From: Methylobacter sp.
GTDB lineage: Bacteria; Pseudomonadota; Gammaproteobacteria; Methylococcales; Methylomonadaceae
NCBI RefSeq assembly: GCF_004322395.1
Contig: NZ_SCTW01000143.1
Span: forward strand, 1-64,000
Direction of reading: 5' to 3'
Length of the DNA: 64,000 nucleotides
Below are positions 54,107 to 63,649 of this stretch, one piece after another (within the stretch, counting starts at the first letter, position 1; the number at the start of each line of letters is the position of its first letter). The translations under genes and the position numbers were made by a program. The notes below the pieces were generated by a model that made no database searches, was not told where the DNA came from, and saw only the letters and a program-made list of their open reading frames with translations.

Positions 54107-55152
54107 CCGGAATGCTCGCCAGCGTTAACAGTATAGAAGAAGCTTTATTGGCATTGGCCGCGAACGTCGATATTATTGACTTAAAACAGCCGGCCTTAGG
54201 CGCTTTGGGCGCGCTTGACACTGACTTGGTCAAAAACATTGTCGATGCAATTGACGGCCGCCGTCCGGTCAGCGCAACCGTTGGCGACCTGCCGATGCAG
54301 CCTGAAATTGTTTACTCGGCAGTCAAAGCCATGGCCGAAACCGGCGTCGATTATATAAAAATCGGCTTTTTTCCCGGCGGCGACTGGCAGGGAACTATTG
54401 AAAAACTTGCTGAGCTCCCACGAACAATAAACTTAATAGCCGTATTATTCGCCGATACCCAACCGGATTTTGCCCCCATAGATTCCCTTAAACATATTGG
54501 TTTCAAAGGCGTCATGCTCGACACCATGAACAAAAGCAACGGCTCTTTGACTCAAATCCTGACAAAGGCCGACATAGCGCAATTTGTCAGACTGGCAAAA
54601 GACCGGTCTATGCTCTGCGGGCTGGCCGGTTCGCTCAAACTGGAAGACATAACCGGACTGATGCCTTACCAGCCTGATTATCTGGGCTTTAGAGGCGCAT
54701 TATGTCTGGAACACAACAGAACAGCGCAATTAGGTAGGGAGTTAATTATGCAAATAAAACAGGCTATAGACGATCAAAACCTGCTCCAGTCAGAAAGTAC
54801 TGAGAACCGTGTTTTGATTGCAGATGATAGTGAAATAAACCAATTGATACTGGCTAACATGCTTGAACTTAACGGCTACACCGTTGACGCCGCAGCCGAC
54901 GGTGCGGAAGCCTTGCAATTGATCGGTGAAAATCACTATAAATTCGCACTTATCGACATTAATATGCCGGTCATGTCGGGACTGGAGATGATAAAAATCT
55001 TAAGAACCCAACATAGCCCGCTAAAAGTTGCCGCCATCAGCACTTTTGTTGACGACCATCAAAAAATTGAAGCGCTAACCGCCGGGTTTGATTACTGCTT
55101 AACCAGACCGATTGATGAAGAGCAATTGATGGCGCTGATAAATCTACGCTAG
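54103..55152 (+). CDS. mfnB: (5-formylfuran-3-yl)methyl phosphate synthase MfnB fused to a receiver domain
   Basis: 349 residues. Residues 1-225 form the MfnB/DUF556 barrel: MLASVNSIEEALLAL, VDIIDLKQPALGALGALD (Schiff-base Lys), TGVDYIKIGFFPGGDW, GFKGVMLDTMNK, LCGLAGSLKLEDI and PDYLGFRGALC. It makes the furan precursor of methanofuran from glyceraldehyde 3-phosphate. Residues 235-349 are a complete response-regulator receiver: VLIADDSEINQLILANMLEL, phospho-Asp in ALIDINMPVMSG, Thr/Ser in AAISTFVDD, Lys position replaced by Arg in CLTRPIDEE. Such a fusion is not usual for MfnB. Last gene of the cluster. Confidence 0.92.
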   Translation: MTGMLASVNSIEEALLALAANVDIIDLKQPALGALGALDTDLVKNIVDAIDGRRPVSATVGDLPMQPEIVYSAVKAMAETGVDYIKIGFFPGGDWQGTIEKLAELPRTINLIAVLFADTQPDFAPIDSLKHIGFKGVMLDTMNKSNGSLTQILTKADIAQFVRLAKDRSMLCGLAGSLKLEDITGLMPYQPDYLGFRGALCLEHNRTAQLGRELIMQIKQAIDDQNLLQSESTENRVLIADDSEINQLILANMLELNGYTVDAAADGAEALQLIGENHYKFALIDINMPVMSGLEMIKILRTQHSPLKVAAISTFVDDHQKIEALTAGFDYCLTRPIDEEQLMALINLR

Positions 55153-55315
55153 ACTTATAGATATTGATACAGCTCGTCACCCTGGCAAATCCGCAGTTTT
55201 ATAGCAGGCAGCCCGCATAGCAACGGGGAATGGGAGAGAATTCATGCCACGGCTCTCGCCCGATCTGCCTTTCTTGCCGATGAAACCCGATGAGTAGCCG
55301 AGAATCGCCAACAAC

Positions 55316-55918
55316 TCATTCAATTCCCCTGCCCCATTGCCTTGCATAAAACTGTTCATTCAGTGCTACCCGAGAACGTGGACCTAACTCGGCTTCCTTA
55401 AAATCGTCATCAAGCACATCCACATCGGCCTGATAGCCGACAGCCATCATTGCCATCGGTTTGCAATCGCCCGGAAGATTAAAAACCTCTCGGGCTTTCT
55501 CGGCATCAAATCCGCCCATTTGATGAACAATCAATCCCAACGCAGTCGCCTGAAAACATAAGCTGAGGCTGGCGGCTCCGGTATCATGCATCGCCCAGCG
55601 ATTTGGCTGACCGTTATGACTGAAATTATCCATAGCAACAGAAAGTATCAGAACAGGCGCGTTCTTGGCCCATCGCCTGTTTTTTTCAGCCAGCGTTGCA
55701 AACGCATTTTGCCAACCGGTTTCATCGGTGGTTTTATCACACACTACATAACGCCACGGCTGACCATTAAAACAAGACGGCGCCCAACGCGCAGCTTCCA
55801 GTAGCGTCAGCAGATCATCATGACTCACCGGCTTTTCAGAAGCAAAAGCTCTTGGGCTCCAACGCGCCTGAATAATATCGTGGATTTTTACACGGGTGGG
55901 TGCAGGTTTTTGTTGCAT
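55316..55918 (-). CDS. Nitroreductase family FMN protein
   Basis: 200 residues after a GAGGAGA site. FMN-binding RWSPRAFASEKPVSHDDLLT and EAARWAPSCFNGQPWRYVV at the N-terminus, central HDTGAASLSLCFQATALGL and IVHQMGGFD, late MAVGYQAD. NAD(P)H-dependent reductase; the physiological substrate is unknown. It is convergent with mfnB. Confidence 0.9.
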   Translation of the reverse strand: MQQKPAPTRVKIHDIIQARWSPRAFASEKPVSHDDLLTLLEAARWAPSCFNGQPWRYVVCDKTTDETGWQNAFATLAEKNRRWAKNAPVLILSVAMDNFSHNGQPNRWAMHDTGAASLSLCFQATALGLIVHQMGGFDAEKAREVFNLPGDCKPMAMMAVGYQADVDVLDDDFKEAELGPRSRVALNEQFYARQWGRGIE

Positions 55919-56291
55919 ATTTGTCTCCTCAATCTGGTTAGATAAAAACTTAATACAGTATCAGTGCGCCGTCATGATAATCATGAAGCCCAGGCAAGCT
56001 TGCGGCGGCCTTCCACCTGACTTCAGGCTGAAAGGTAGAAAGGTAGAAAATATTGCAATTTATCTTAACCCACTTCGATGTGCTCCGTTTGAGTAACTTA
56101 CTGTGTTAATAGCTTATAACTCTGTAAGAATTCGTTTACACTCTATTTTTGTCTATACTCACAATGGCGTTAGAGTGGACAGCTGTATTTTTTTGCTTAT
56201 TTCATCCCGGTGTAATTGTCTTCATCTGAAGACGCTTGTAACTGAGCGGCGAATTGGGCATGAGAACTTTACATTGAGGCACTTCTGAATC
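55919..56291. other. Intergenic region between divergent nitroreductase and GGDEF genes
   Basis: About 370 bp that should hold both promoters. A short CCTGACTTCAGG dyad near 56018 is the only structure noticed. No gene supported. Confidence 0.4.
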
Positions 56292-57923
56292 ATGAATGAC
56301 TCTTCATCCAACACTGAAAAGCCGATTTTGTTTGTACGCAATCCACAGTTGGATCAGATGCGAGATCCACTCCCTGCATCGTGGAATAAAGAACTGACGC
56401 CGAAAGAGACTTCGGCGGATTCGGAGATCAATCTTGCTCAATTAATTGACTTTAGCCAATTAAATGATGTGTTTGCAAGCTACCTGGAAGTTATCGGTTT
56501 GCCTGTCTCGATTATCGATTTTAACGGCCATGTCTTAGCTTCCTCAAATTGGCAGCGTATATGTATTGAATTTCATCGTGCTAATCAAGGCACATTAATC
56601 CGTTGCCTGGAAAGTGACACAAACCTTTCGCGTCAAATGCAAGAAGGCAAGGATTACGCAATCTATCGCTGTCGAAACGGACTGACCGATTGTGCTTCTC
56701 CGATCGTTATTGAAGGACAGCACATCGCCAATCTATTCATTGGCCAGTTTTTCCTTAAGCATCCCGACCATAAAGAGTTTGAAGCTCAATGTGCCGAGTT
56801 CGGTTTTGACCATGACGCTTATTTCCAGGCTCTGGCAGAAGTTCCGATTGTTGAAGAACAAAAAATTCCTCATATCCTGAAAATGCTTGTGGGCTTTGCT
56901 AACCAGATTGCGAAACAAAGTCTTGCCGAGCATCGAGCCAGAGTTGCCTATGAGAGTGTTGAGAAACAGGTTATCGAGCGTACCAGGCAACTGATAGAAA
57001 AGGAACTGAAATACAGGCAGTTGTTTGAAAATATGAATAACTGCGTCGCTGTGTATACCGCAGTTGATGATGGGGAAGACTTCATCTTTGTAGACTTCAA
57101 CCATGCTGCCGAGTTGCTGGAACAAAAATCACGCCAAGAGGTCATAGGTAAACGGCTTACGGAATGCTTTCCCGGAATCAAGGAACTCGGGTTGTTAACA
57201 GCATTGCAACGAGTTTGGAAAACCGGTGAGCCGGAACACTTTCCTATCTCGTCATATCGTAACAATCGTATTTCAGGATGGCGGGACAACCGTTTCTATC
57301 GCTTGCTCTCAGGAGAAGTGGTTGCCATCTATGAAGACATTACTGCCCAGAAACAAGCCGAGGAAGAAATCTACAATCTGGCTTATTTTGACCCGCTTAC
57401 CCAATTGCCTAACCGGCGCCTGCTCAACGACCGATTGAGTCAGGCTATGGCAGCAAGCAAACGTAGCGGTTGCTATGGCGCAGTGATGTTTCTTGATCTG
57501 GATAACTTCAAACCGCTGAACGACAAACATGGACACGGCGTAGGCGATTTACTGCTTATCGAAGTCGCTAAACGCCTGAAAGAATGTGTGCGCGAAATGG
57601 ATACTGTAGCGCGTTTCGGGGGAGATGAGTTTGTAGTGATGCTTAATGAGCTTGATGTCGATAAAGCCGAGTCCTATGCACAAGCTCGTATCGTTGCGGA
57701 AAAAATTCTCACGACCTTGTCCGAACCCTACCTACTGGCTATCAAAAACGATGAGCGTGCCGATACAATAATCGAACATCATTGCACTGCAAGTATTGGC
57801 ATTACGTTGTTTATCCATCACGACGAAAACCAAGTTGACGTTATCAAGTTGGCTGACGTAGCAATGTATCAGGCAAAAGATGCCGGGCGAAATTTAATAT
57901 GCTTTTATGATCAGAAAGCTTGA
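56292..57923 (+). CDS. PocR-PAS-GGDEF diguanylate cyclase
   Basis: 543 residues. PocR sensory domain (about 50-210) with the Cys-containing elements RCLESD and CRNGLTDCASPIVIEGQHIA; then a PAS domain (YRQLFENMNNCVAVYTAVDD), then GGDEF at about residue 443 (ARFGGDEFVVML), with RxxD product-inhibition site REMD five residues before. PocR domains bind small hydrocarbon derivatives such as propanediol, so an alcohol or C1 compound is a plausible ligand (inference). It makes c-di-GMP. Monocistronic. Confidence 0.92.
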   Translation: MNDSSSNTEKPILFVRNPQLDQMRDPLPASWNKELTPKETSADSEINLAQLIDFSQLNDVFASYLEVIGLPVSIIDFNGHVLASSNWQRICIEFHRANQGTLIRCLESDTNLSRQMQEGKDYAIYRCRNGLTDCASPIVIEGQHIANLFIGQFFLKHPDHKEFEAQCAEFGFDHDAYFQALAEVPIVEEQKIPHILKMLVGFANQIAKQSLAEHRARVAYESVEKQVIERTRQLIEKELKYRQLFENMNNCVAVYTAVDDGEDFIFVDFNHAAELLEQKSRQEVIGKRLTECFPGIKELGLLTALQRVWKTGEPEHFPISSYRNNRISGWRDNRFYRLLSGEVVAIYEDITAQKQAEEEIYNLAYFDPLTQLPNRRLLNDRLSQAMAASKRSGCYGAVMFLDLDNFKPLNDKHGHGVGDLLLIEVAKRLKECVREMDTVARFGGDEFVVMLNELDVDKAESYAQARIVAEKILTTLSEPYLLAIKNDERADTIIEHHCTASIGITLFIHHDENQVDVIKLADVAMYQAKDAGRNLICFYDQKA

Positions 57924-58076
57924 ATTGACTAACCGGTTTAGTTCGATTTTTGACTGCTGGTTGACAGATAAAATTCGGCAGAGACAGACACAGGTTTTTA
58001 ATGATCGGCTGGTCAATACTTTAAAGCTGTCCTTCAGAAACTGACAGTGATCGGCAACCACGCCCCCATTGTGGAA

Positions 58077-58110
58077 GGTCACATCACATCAAAGGTCACA
58101 TCACATCAAA
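58077..58110. repeat. 17-bp tandem duplication
   Basis: GGTCACATCACATCAAA occurs twice in direct contact (58077-58093, 58094-58110). The 57924-58303 region otherwise shows no gene; an AT-rich stretch precedes the transposase scar. Confidence 0.85.
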
Positions 58111-58303
58111 TGAAACAATAATTTTTTCAGGACTGAGAGCTTGGTAAAGACAGGCTATACTAATGTTATATTTGAACCATTAATTTGCAATTACTCTCTA
58201 GTTTCAGTTGTGGAAATTTCTGTTTAATGGTCTCATAATAAAAATAACCATCAATACTGGAATGATCAGAATCAGGACTTTCGCATCCCTAGCCTAATAG
58301 GTT

Positions 58304-58789
58304 ATGTTAACGGGTATGATAATCCAACAACGCTACGTAGAATACTTGATCAGTACGCCGATCAACTACTTATATGCATCTCTATGCGGTCGAATGGACG
58401 TCCGAACGGCTCCACCAATTCGGCGGCGTCAAACTGAAAAAGTACCGTTCAAGGTCAAATTGTTCAAGCTGATCGCCCCAGACGACGACATTGACTGGCC
58501 CATCACCCATGAGCTGAATGACATGCCCCGGCAAGTCGAAGAATTTCACCGCGAACTCAAACAGTTGACAAGCTCCGAGAAATGCCAATGCCGCAAAGCC
58601 CGTTCTCAGCAAAAATATATCGCTTGCTGCTACACCATCTGGATTTCCTTCAAAGATAAAGCGACCACCCTGAAAAAATCCCTCTATCAAGTCCGAACCG
58701 ACTTGTTTTCCGACTATTTGCGGGCCGAACTGCGGTACCCCCAGCATCTTGCCCTATTTAGGGGAATAGCGAAAGTCCTAAGAATGTAA
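58304..58789 (+). pseudogene. Internally deleted transposase (IS701/IS4-like)
   Basis: Starts with an N-terminal piece (MIIQQRYVEYLISTPINYLY) and then jumps to the C-terminal portion of the same transposase type (EKVPFKVKLFKLIAPDDDID, EEFHRELKQLTSSEKCQCRK, FSDYLRAELRYPQ). About 200 residues with the DDE catalytic core are missing, and the middle reads as noise (MDVRTAPPIRRRQ). It ends 24 nt before the cydA start. Confidence 0.78.
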
Positions 58790-58812
58790 TATCGAACAGG
58801 AGAAACATACCA

Positions 58813-60174
58813 ATGGAAAGCTTACAAGACCCGATGTTTTTGTCACGCTTGCAATTTTCTGTTACCGCCATGTTCCACATTTTATGGCCGCTCACGACCG
58901 TGGGGATATCGCTTATCCTGGTAATTTTTGAAGGACTTTGGCTGAAAACGGGTGATGTCGACCATTATCGGCATGCGCGTTTTTGGGCTCAATTATTTCT
59001 GCTCAATTTTTCGGTGGGCGTTATCAGCGGTATTCCCCTGGAGTTTGAGTTTGGCACCAACTGGTCCCGCTTTGCCATGGTTACGGGAGAATTCTTCGGC
59101 AATATTCTGGGCTACGAAGGCGCTATGGCCTTTATGCTGGAGGCCGGTTTTCTCGGAATTATGCTGTTTGGATGGATGCGAGTTCCCCCAGTCATTCATT
59201 TGTTAGCTACCTGTATGGTAGCATTAGGGGCATCGTTATCTGCCTTTTGGATTATGGTTGCTAATTCATGGATGCAAACACCGGCGGGCATTCATTTGGA
59301 AAACAATAGGGTTGTGGTGGATAGTTATTTTGAAGCGATCTTTACCAAAAGCATGCCATGGGGAGTTTTACACATGTGGTTTGCCTGCGTAACGACCAGT
59401 CTTTTCGTAATCGGTGGCTTATCCGCCTGGTATATTTTAAAAAAAAGAAACGCCGATTTTTTTCTTAAGTCCTTCAAGCTCGCCTTAATTGGCGTGATTT
59501 TTGTGACGCCTGTTCAATTATCTCTGGGTCACGGCAGTGGTCGAGAGATATTTGCAAACCAACCGGCAAAAGGAGCGGCTATCGAAGCACATTGGACTAC
59601 GAATCAGGAAGGCAAAGGTGCTGCCTGGAACCTACTGTCCTGGCCTAACCAAATGGAACAAAAAAACGCTTGGGCTCTTTCAATCCCGAACGGTTTAAGC
59701 GTTCTGGTGACCGGTGATCGGCACGGCCAGGTACAAGGCTTAAAATCATTTCCCCAGGCCGATCAGCCACCCGCTATTCCACTCATTTTCTATAGCTTCC
59801 GGGTTATGGTGGTGATCGGGTTGGTTTTTATGGGACTCATAGTGTGGACATCGGTCGCTTGGCTTAAAGGGCAATTATCAGCCGAATCCATTTGCATTAA
59901 TCGTTGGTTGCTGCGTGCTTGGATAGCTTCAATTCCGCTTGGCTATGTGGCTACCGAATGCGGCTGGATTGTACGGGAGGTTGGCCGTCAGCCCTGGATA
60001 ATTTACGGCCTGTTACGAACCCGCGATGCGGCATCGACGCTACCGGCGTCTGTAGTGGCAGTCAGTCTGGTTACTTTTGTGATTATTTATAGCGGTCTTT
60101 TTATTTTGTTTTTGATATTTGCCGCCCGCATTCTCCAGAAAGGTCCCAATTTGACATTAATGCCGCCATCATGA
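58813..60174 (+). CDS. cydA: Cytochrome bd-type ubiquinol oxidase subunit I
   Basis: 453 residues, about nine membrane helices. Heme-ligand regions: FSVTAMFHILWPLTTVGIS (His), the GEFFGNILGYEGAMAFMLEA helix with Glu residues of the proton path, LHMWFACVTTSLFVIGGL (His) and the quinol-site block GRQPWIIYGLLRTRDA. The Q-loop is short, so this is the CioA-like short-loop type. It reduces O2 to water with high affinity and, in many cells, resists NO, cyanide or sulfide. Preceded by aggagaaac. Confidence 0.95.
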   Translation: MESLQDPMFLSRLQFSVTAMFHILWPLTTVGISLILVIFEGLWLKTGDVDHYRHARFWAQLFLLNFSVGVISGIPLEFEFGTNWSRFAMVTGEFFGNILGYEGAMAFMLEAGFLGIMLFGWMRVPPVIHLLATCMVALGASLSAFWIMVANSWMQTPAGIHLENNRVVVDSYFEAIFTKSMPWGVLHMWFACVTTSLFVIGGLSAWYILKKRNADFFLKSFKLALIGVIFVTPVQLSLGHGSGREIFANQPAKGAAIEAHWTTNQEGKGAAWNLLSWPNQMEQKNAWALSIPNGLSVLVTGDRHGQVQGLKSFPQADQPPAIPLIFYSFRVMVVIGLVFMGLIVWTSVAWLKGQLSAESICINRWLLRAWIASIPLGYVATECGWIVREVGRQPWIIYGLLRTRDAASTLPASVVAVSLVTFVIIYSGLFILFLIFAARILQKGPNLTLMPPS

Positions 60175-60219
60175 GGTGTCATTTGAGTTCACTTGATAAC
60201 GCTTCCGAGGTCACGGGAT

Positions 60220-61233
60220 ATGGACACTGAAATTCATAGCATGCTCGCCAATATCTGGTTTTTTATTATCGGCCTGATGCTATTTTTATATGTCGTTCTG
60301 GATGGCTTTGATCTGGGTGTAGGCATTCTTTCGTTATTTACCAGGATAGACCAACATCGCACCATTATGATGAAAAGCCTTGAAAGTATCTGGGATGCGA
60401 ATGAAACCTGGCTGGTATTACTTGGGGGCGCATTATTCGGCGCCTTTCCTCTGGTTTTTGCCATCACGCTACAATCGCTGTATATTCCGGTCATGGTTAT
60501 GTTGTTTGCCCTTATCTTTCGGGGTGTCGCCTTTGAGTTTCGTCATCATGCCCGCAATAGCGCCCCTTGGAATCTGGTGTTTGGATACAGCAGCTTAGTC
60601 GCGGGGCTTGCTCAAGGGCTTGCTTTTGGTGGCTTGATTAGCGGACTGGGTATTACTGAGGGAGACTATCAGGGCAACATTTGGGAATGGTTTACGCCCT
60701 TTTCGGCACTGGTTGCCTTAGGTGTGGTTAGTGGCTACAGCTTACTGGGCGCAACCTATTTAATGATAAAGACCGAAGGCGCAATGCAGCGAATAAGCAT
60801 TGCTCAAGCCTATATAGCAGCCGTCCTGGAAATAGTTATTCTAATAACGGTAGCCATCTGGGCAGCCCAGCTAAATCCTCATTTTGCAATGCGCTGGACA
60901 GATTCTGAAACAGGCTATTACTTGGATTTTTTTCTTGTTTTAGCAGTCCTTGCTTTTATTATGTTGATGCGGGCTTTAAGGATGCGGTTCGAATTAAGAG
61001 CATTTTTCTGGAGTGTCATTATTTCACTGGCTGCTTTGACCGCAATGACTATCGGCTATTATCCCTATATGATTCCTGCTTCGATAGCATTGACGCATGC
61101 AGCTTCTTCGAGCAGGACATTAATATTTATGCTCTCAACTATCGGTTTTTTGATTCCTGTCATGCTGATTTATAGCGGCTATCAGTATCTTGTTTTTCGA
61201 GGCAAAGTGCAAATTGATAGGCACACAGACTAA
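60220..61233 (+). CDS. cydB: Cytochrome bd-type ubiquinol oxidase subunit II
   Basis: Start at ATG 60220 (MDTEIHSMLANIW) with gagg upstream; a TTG at 60193 is possible. About 337 residues, eight helices. The N-terminal FLYVVLDGFDLGVGILSLF and ESIWDANETWLVLLGGALF GAFP block are diagnostic of CydB. It follows cydA by 45 nt in one operon. No CydX-like peptide is seen downstream. Confidence 0.95.
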   Translation: MDTEIHSMLANIWFFIIGLMLFLYVVLDGFDLGVGILSLFTRIDQHRTIMMKSLESIWDANETWLVLLGGALFGAFPLVFAITLQSLYIPVMVMLFALIFRGVAFEFRHHARNSAPWNLVFGYSSLVAGLAQGLAFGGLISGLGITEGDYQGNIWEWFTPFSALVALGVVSGYSLLGATYLMIKTEGAMQRISIAQAYIAAVLEIVILITVAIWAAQLNPHFAMRWTDSETGYYLDFFLVLAVLAFIMLMRALRMRFELRAFFWSVIISLAALTAMTIGYYPYMIPASIALTHAASSSRTLIFMLSTIGFLIPVMLIYSGYQYLVFRGKVQIDRHTD

Positions 61234-61442
61234 TGCAGAAAGAACGACTGGTTCTATCGCATTATTCAAAAACCTTATCCGATTGGCGATGAAAAATTGG
61301 CCTACTCGCGCTTAACTGATCAATTGGTCATCAGCATTTGACTGGATTCGAAAATCTGGATTGAAGTGCGCCAAGGGATCGGTTTGTGAATGTCGTGGAC
61401 GACTCCCTTGCTGAGGCTGCGCAAACAAACTTAAGGCTAAAC

Positions 61443-61658
61443 CTATCCGAGACGAGAGTTACTGTCTTTTGCAAATAGCAATAACTTATGCTCATTGAAT
61501 TCAAACGAGAAAATAAATGCCTCGCCCAACCATGTCAGAAACAGTAGCAGCCAAGGAAGCCAGTGCTGTCGATAAACTATTTTCTCTTGTATCTCACGGT
61601 CACCCGATTCAATCGGCTGCTCATTTTGACTTAATATATTCTTGAGTTTTCTGTTCAA
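61443..61658 (-). pseudogene. Possible truncated membrane-protein fragment
   Basis: The minus-strand frame has a charged helix (QQKEKARDLNRKLKNILSQ) and one hydrophobic span (HWLPWLLLFLTWLGEAFIFS), stop at 61443. The only internal start is TTG. The frame stays open upstream until it runs into the 457-bp repeat element, which suggests a gene cut by that element. No family recognised. Confidence 0.35.
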
Positions 61659-61693
61659 GTCTCTGGCTTTTTCCTTTTGCTGTTTTTTATATA

Positions 61694-62150
61694 CTGATGT
61701 TACGCAATTAGCCGAATTTAGACTGCATTACTATTTTTTATTATTTAAGGTGTCGCTACCGCGACATTATTTGAATCGGGTTCTCGCACCCGAAAGCGAG
61801 TTACTTTCTTTTGCTTTGCCTCGCAACTGCTCCTGCGTCGCCTAAAGCGCCTACTGTTGGTGCTCTCGATCTCCGTTCCAGACGCGATTCTACCTTCCCC
61901 ATCCATGGGGTCGTACCTCCTGCATGACCCACAAGGAGGTGGGAAATGCAGATATTGCAGGAGCAAATATCTGTCCATGCAGTCGAAAAGAAAGTAACCA
62001 AAGAAAAGGCGGCCTGGTTGCCGCTTGAATCACTCGGCACATCCTTGTGCCTCGCCCTTCGGGTGCGATGCATGCAAATCGGCTATCCTGCCGATTTGTC
62101 CTGTGCTCGGCGCGGCATACGGGGCAAAAAACATCCGTGCGTAACATCAG
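61694..62150. repeat. 457-bp MITE-like element with 13-bp TIRs
   Basis: Perfect terminal inverted repeats CTGATGTTACGCA (61694-61706) and TGCGTAACATCAG (62138-62150). Internal inverted pair GTTACTTTCTTTTG (about 61800) versus AAAAGAAAGTAACC (about 61985). No coding capacity. The TIR 13-mer also occurs singly at 13803-13815. Other dispersed modules (TTGCAGGAGCAAATATC, CTGCATGACCC) lie inside. The 61234-62479 gap shows no other gene apart from a short remnant near 61270. Confidence 0.82.
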
Positions 62151-62479
62151 ATATTAACTTTAACAATACCTAACAACCTTATCTAAATTGACCCGGCCAA
62201 TCCGGCGGGTTATGAGATATCTTTTAGTATTGCCTTTTCAAGTTGAGTACGATGTCCCTGTGTCTAGCCCAGAGACCAATAAGCGGCGCAGTGAACTTAA
62301 CCGTCCATTGAATGAATAAAAGCTCCGGCAACTACTCGACCAATTCGTGGATGTCCGGTACAGAAGAATTTGTAGGGTCGGAACCAGCCTATAATAACTG
62401 TCGCAGTTCGGTCAAAACCCGCTAGCCCACTAAATGTTAGGCATGACTGCATCTATGGCGAACCAGACCGTAAGGCGTT

Positions 62480-63649
62480 TTACAGCGTTGAATACGCCCA
62501 TAAGGCAGCCAAGGAGTCCAGTGAAGCCGGGGCTCGGTGGTAAAAGAATAAAACGCTTAACGTGAATGCGATTATTGATAATATCAGTAATGTCACCGGC
62601 ACTTTTAAATCTATTTGATCAGCAGGAGATGAGTCGGCTTTCCCCATCCTTACTCTGGAAACGTCAGGAACTTCGTTTTTTGTCTCCCTGCTTTTCTGTT
62701 CCGCTTTCCTGGTAATAGACGGTGTGGGTTGTTCTGCTGTTTTAGGAACAGGTTTATCTGCTATTGGCTGTGATTCCTGATTTTTTATTTCTCTTTCTCT
62801 AGTATTTAGCAAACAAATGTAATGAAAAACGTCTGTTACCAATCCCATTCTCTGGGTTGCTTCATAGATATCCCGCGCGTCAACAGCTGGTTTTTCCCGT
62901 TCAAAAGCAACGCTAAATGATTTGTCGCACAATGAATTGATCATACGCGGTGTCCCACCGGCACTAAATGCAATCGAAAGTGCTTCCCAGCCGGTATCTG
63001 AAATGAGGGCGGGGGTACCACCAGCCACCTGAATGCGATGCGAAACATATTTGAGCATTGTATCGACATTCATCGTTCGCAGATTTTCGAGTGTAGCGAT
63101 TCGCTGTTTAAACGGTTTCATCTCAGGCCTGTTTATCTTTTCCATCAATTCTTCCTGACCGAGAAGCAGCAATTGGATGAGTTTAATCGATCCTTCTTCA
63201 AGATTGTTCAGCAAACGGATGCCGTTGATAACATCGTCCGACATCAAATGCGACTCATCCATGATGATCAGGCACTTCTTTCCTTCGGAATTAATCTGTA
63301 AAAGGGCATTTCTGATGTCTCTCATAACAAAGGTCTTCTCAGACGATGACGGCTGTAATCCGAGTTCCTGGGCGAGAAACAGATAGAGGTTAGTGCTGTT
63401 TGCAGGCGGCTCGCCCATCCATATTAATTTGATTTTTTCAGGAAAATCGAATTTTATCATCTGGCTGAGGGTCGTTTTACCGGAACCGATCGGCCCGATT
63501 ACAACGATTAGGCCCCGGCCGCTCTGTAAAGACCCGGATATCTGTTTATGTATATAGGCATGATCTCCATAGCCATAAAAAAACTGTGGATCCGGTACAT
63601 TCTCGAACGGGAGTAAGTTGAGGTTAAAGTGCTCTGTGTACATATGCAT
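62480..63649 (-). CDS. ExeA/MshM-like AAA ATPase with C-terminal membrane helix
   Basis: 389 residues. MYTEHFNLNLLPFENVPDPQ is the classical ExeA opening; Walker A is VVIGPIGSGKTT and Walker B is CLIIMDESHLM; sensor-type GGTPRMINSLCDKS follows. A proline/lysine-rich linker leads to one membrane span near the C-terminus (VPVTLLILSIIAFTLSVLFF). ExeA-type ATPases work with peptidoglycan-binding partners in type II secretion or MSHA pilus assembly; here the upstream gene is an OmpA-family protein, overlapping by 1 nt (TAATG), suggesting a cell-wall-related machine. Confidence 0.9.
   Translation of the reverse strand: MHMYTEHFNLNLLPFENVPDPQFFYGYGDHAYIHKQISGSLQSGRGLIVVIGPIGSGKTTLSQMIKFDFPEKIKLIWMGEPPANSTNLYLFLAQELGLQPSSSEKTFVMRDIRNALLQINSEGKKCLIIMDESHLMSDDVINGIRLLNNLEEGSIKLIQLLLLGQEELMEKINRPEMKPFKQRIATLENLRTMNVDTMLKYVSHRIQVAGGTPALISDTGWEALSIAFSAGGTPRMINSLCDKSFSVAFEREKPAVDARDIYEATQRMGLVTDVFHYICLLNTREREIKNQESQPIADKPVPKTAEQPTPSITRKAEQKSRETKNEVPDVSRVRMGKADSSPADQIDLKVPVTLLILSIIAFTLSVLFFYHRAPASLDSLAALWAYSTL

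Noticed and set aside
62296-62442. GTTAGGC at 62436 with ACTTAAC upstream as a third attC
   Set aside because: The inner arms do not pair and the spacing is poor.
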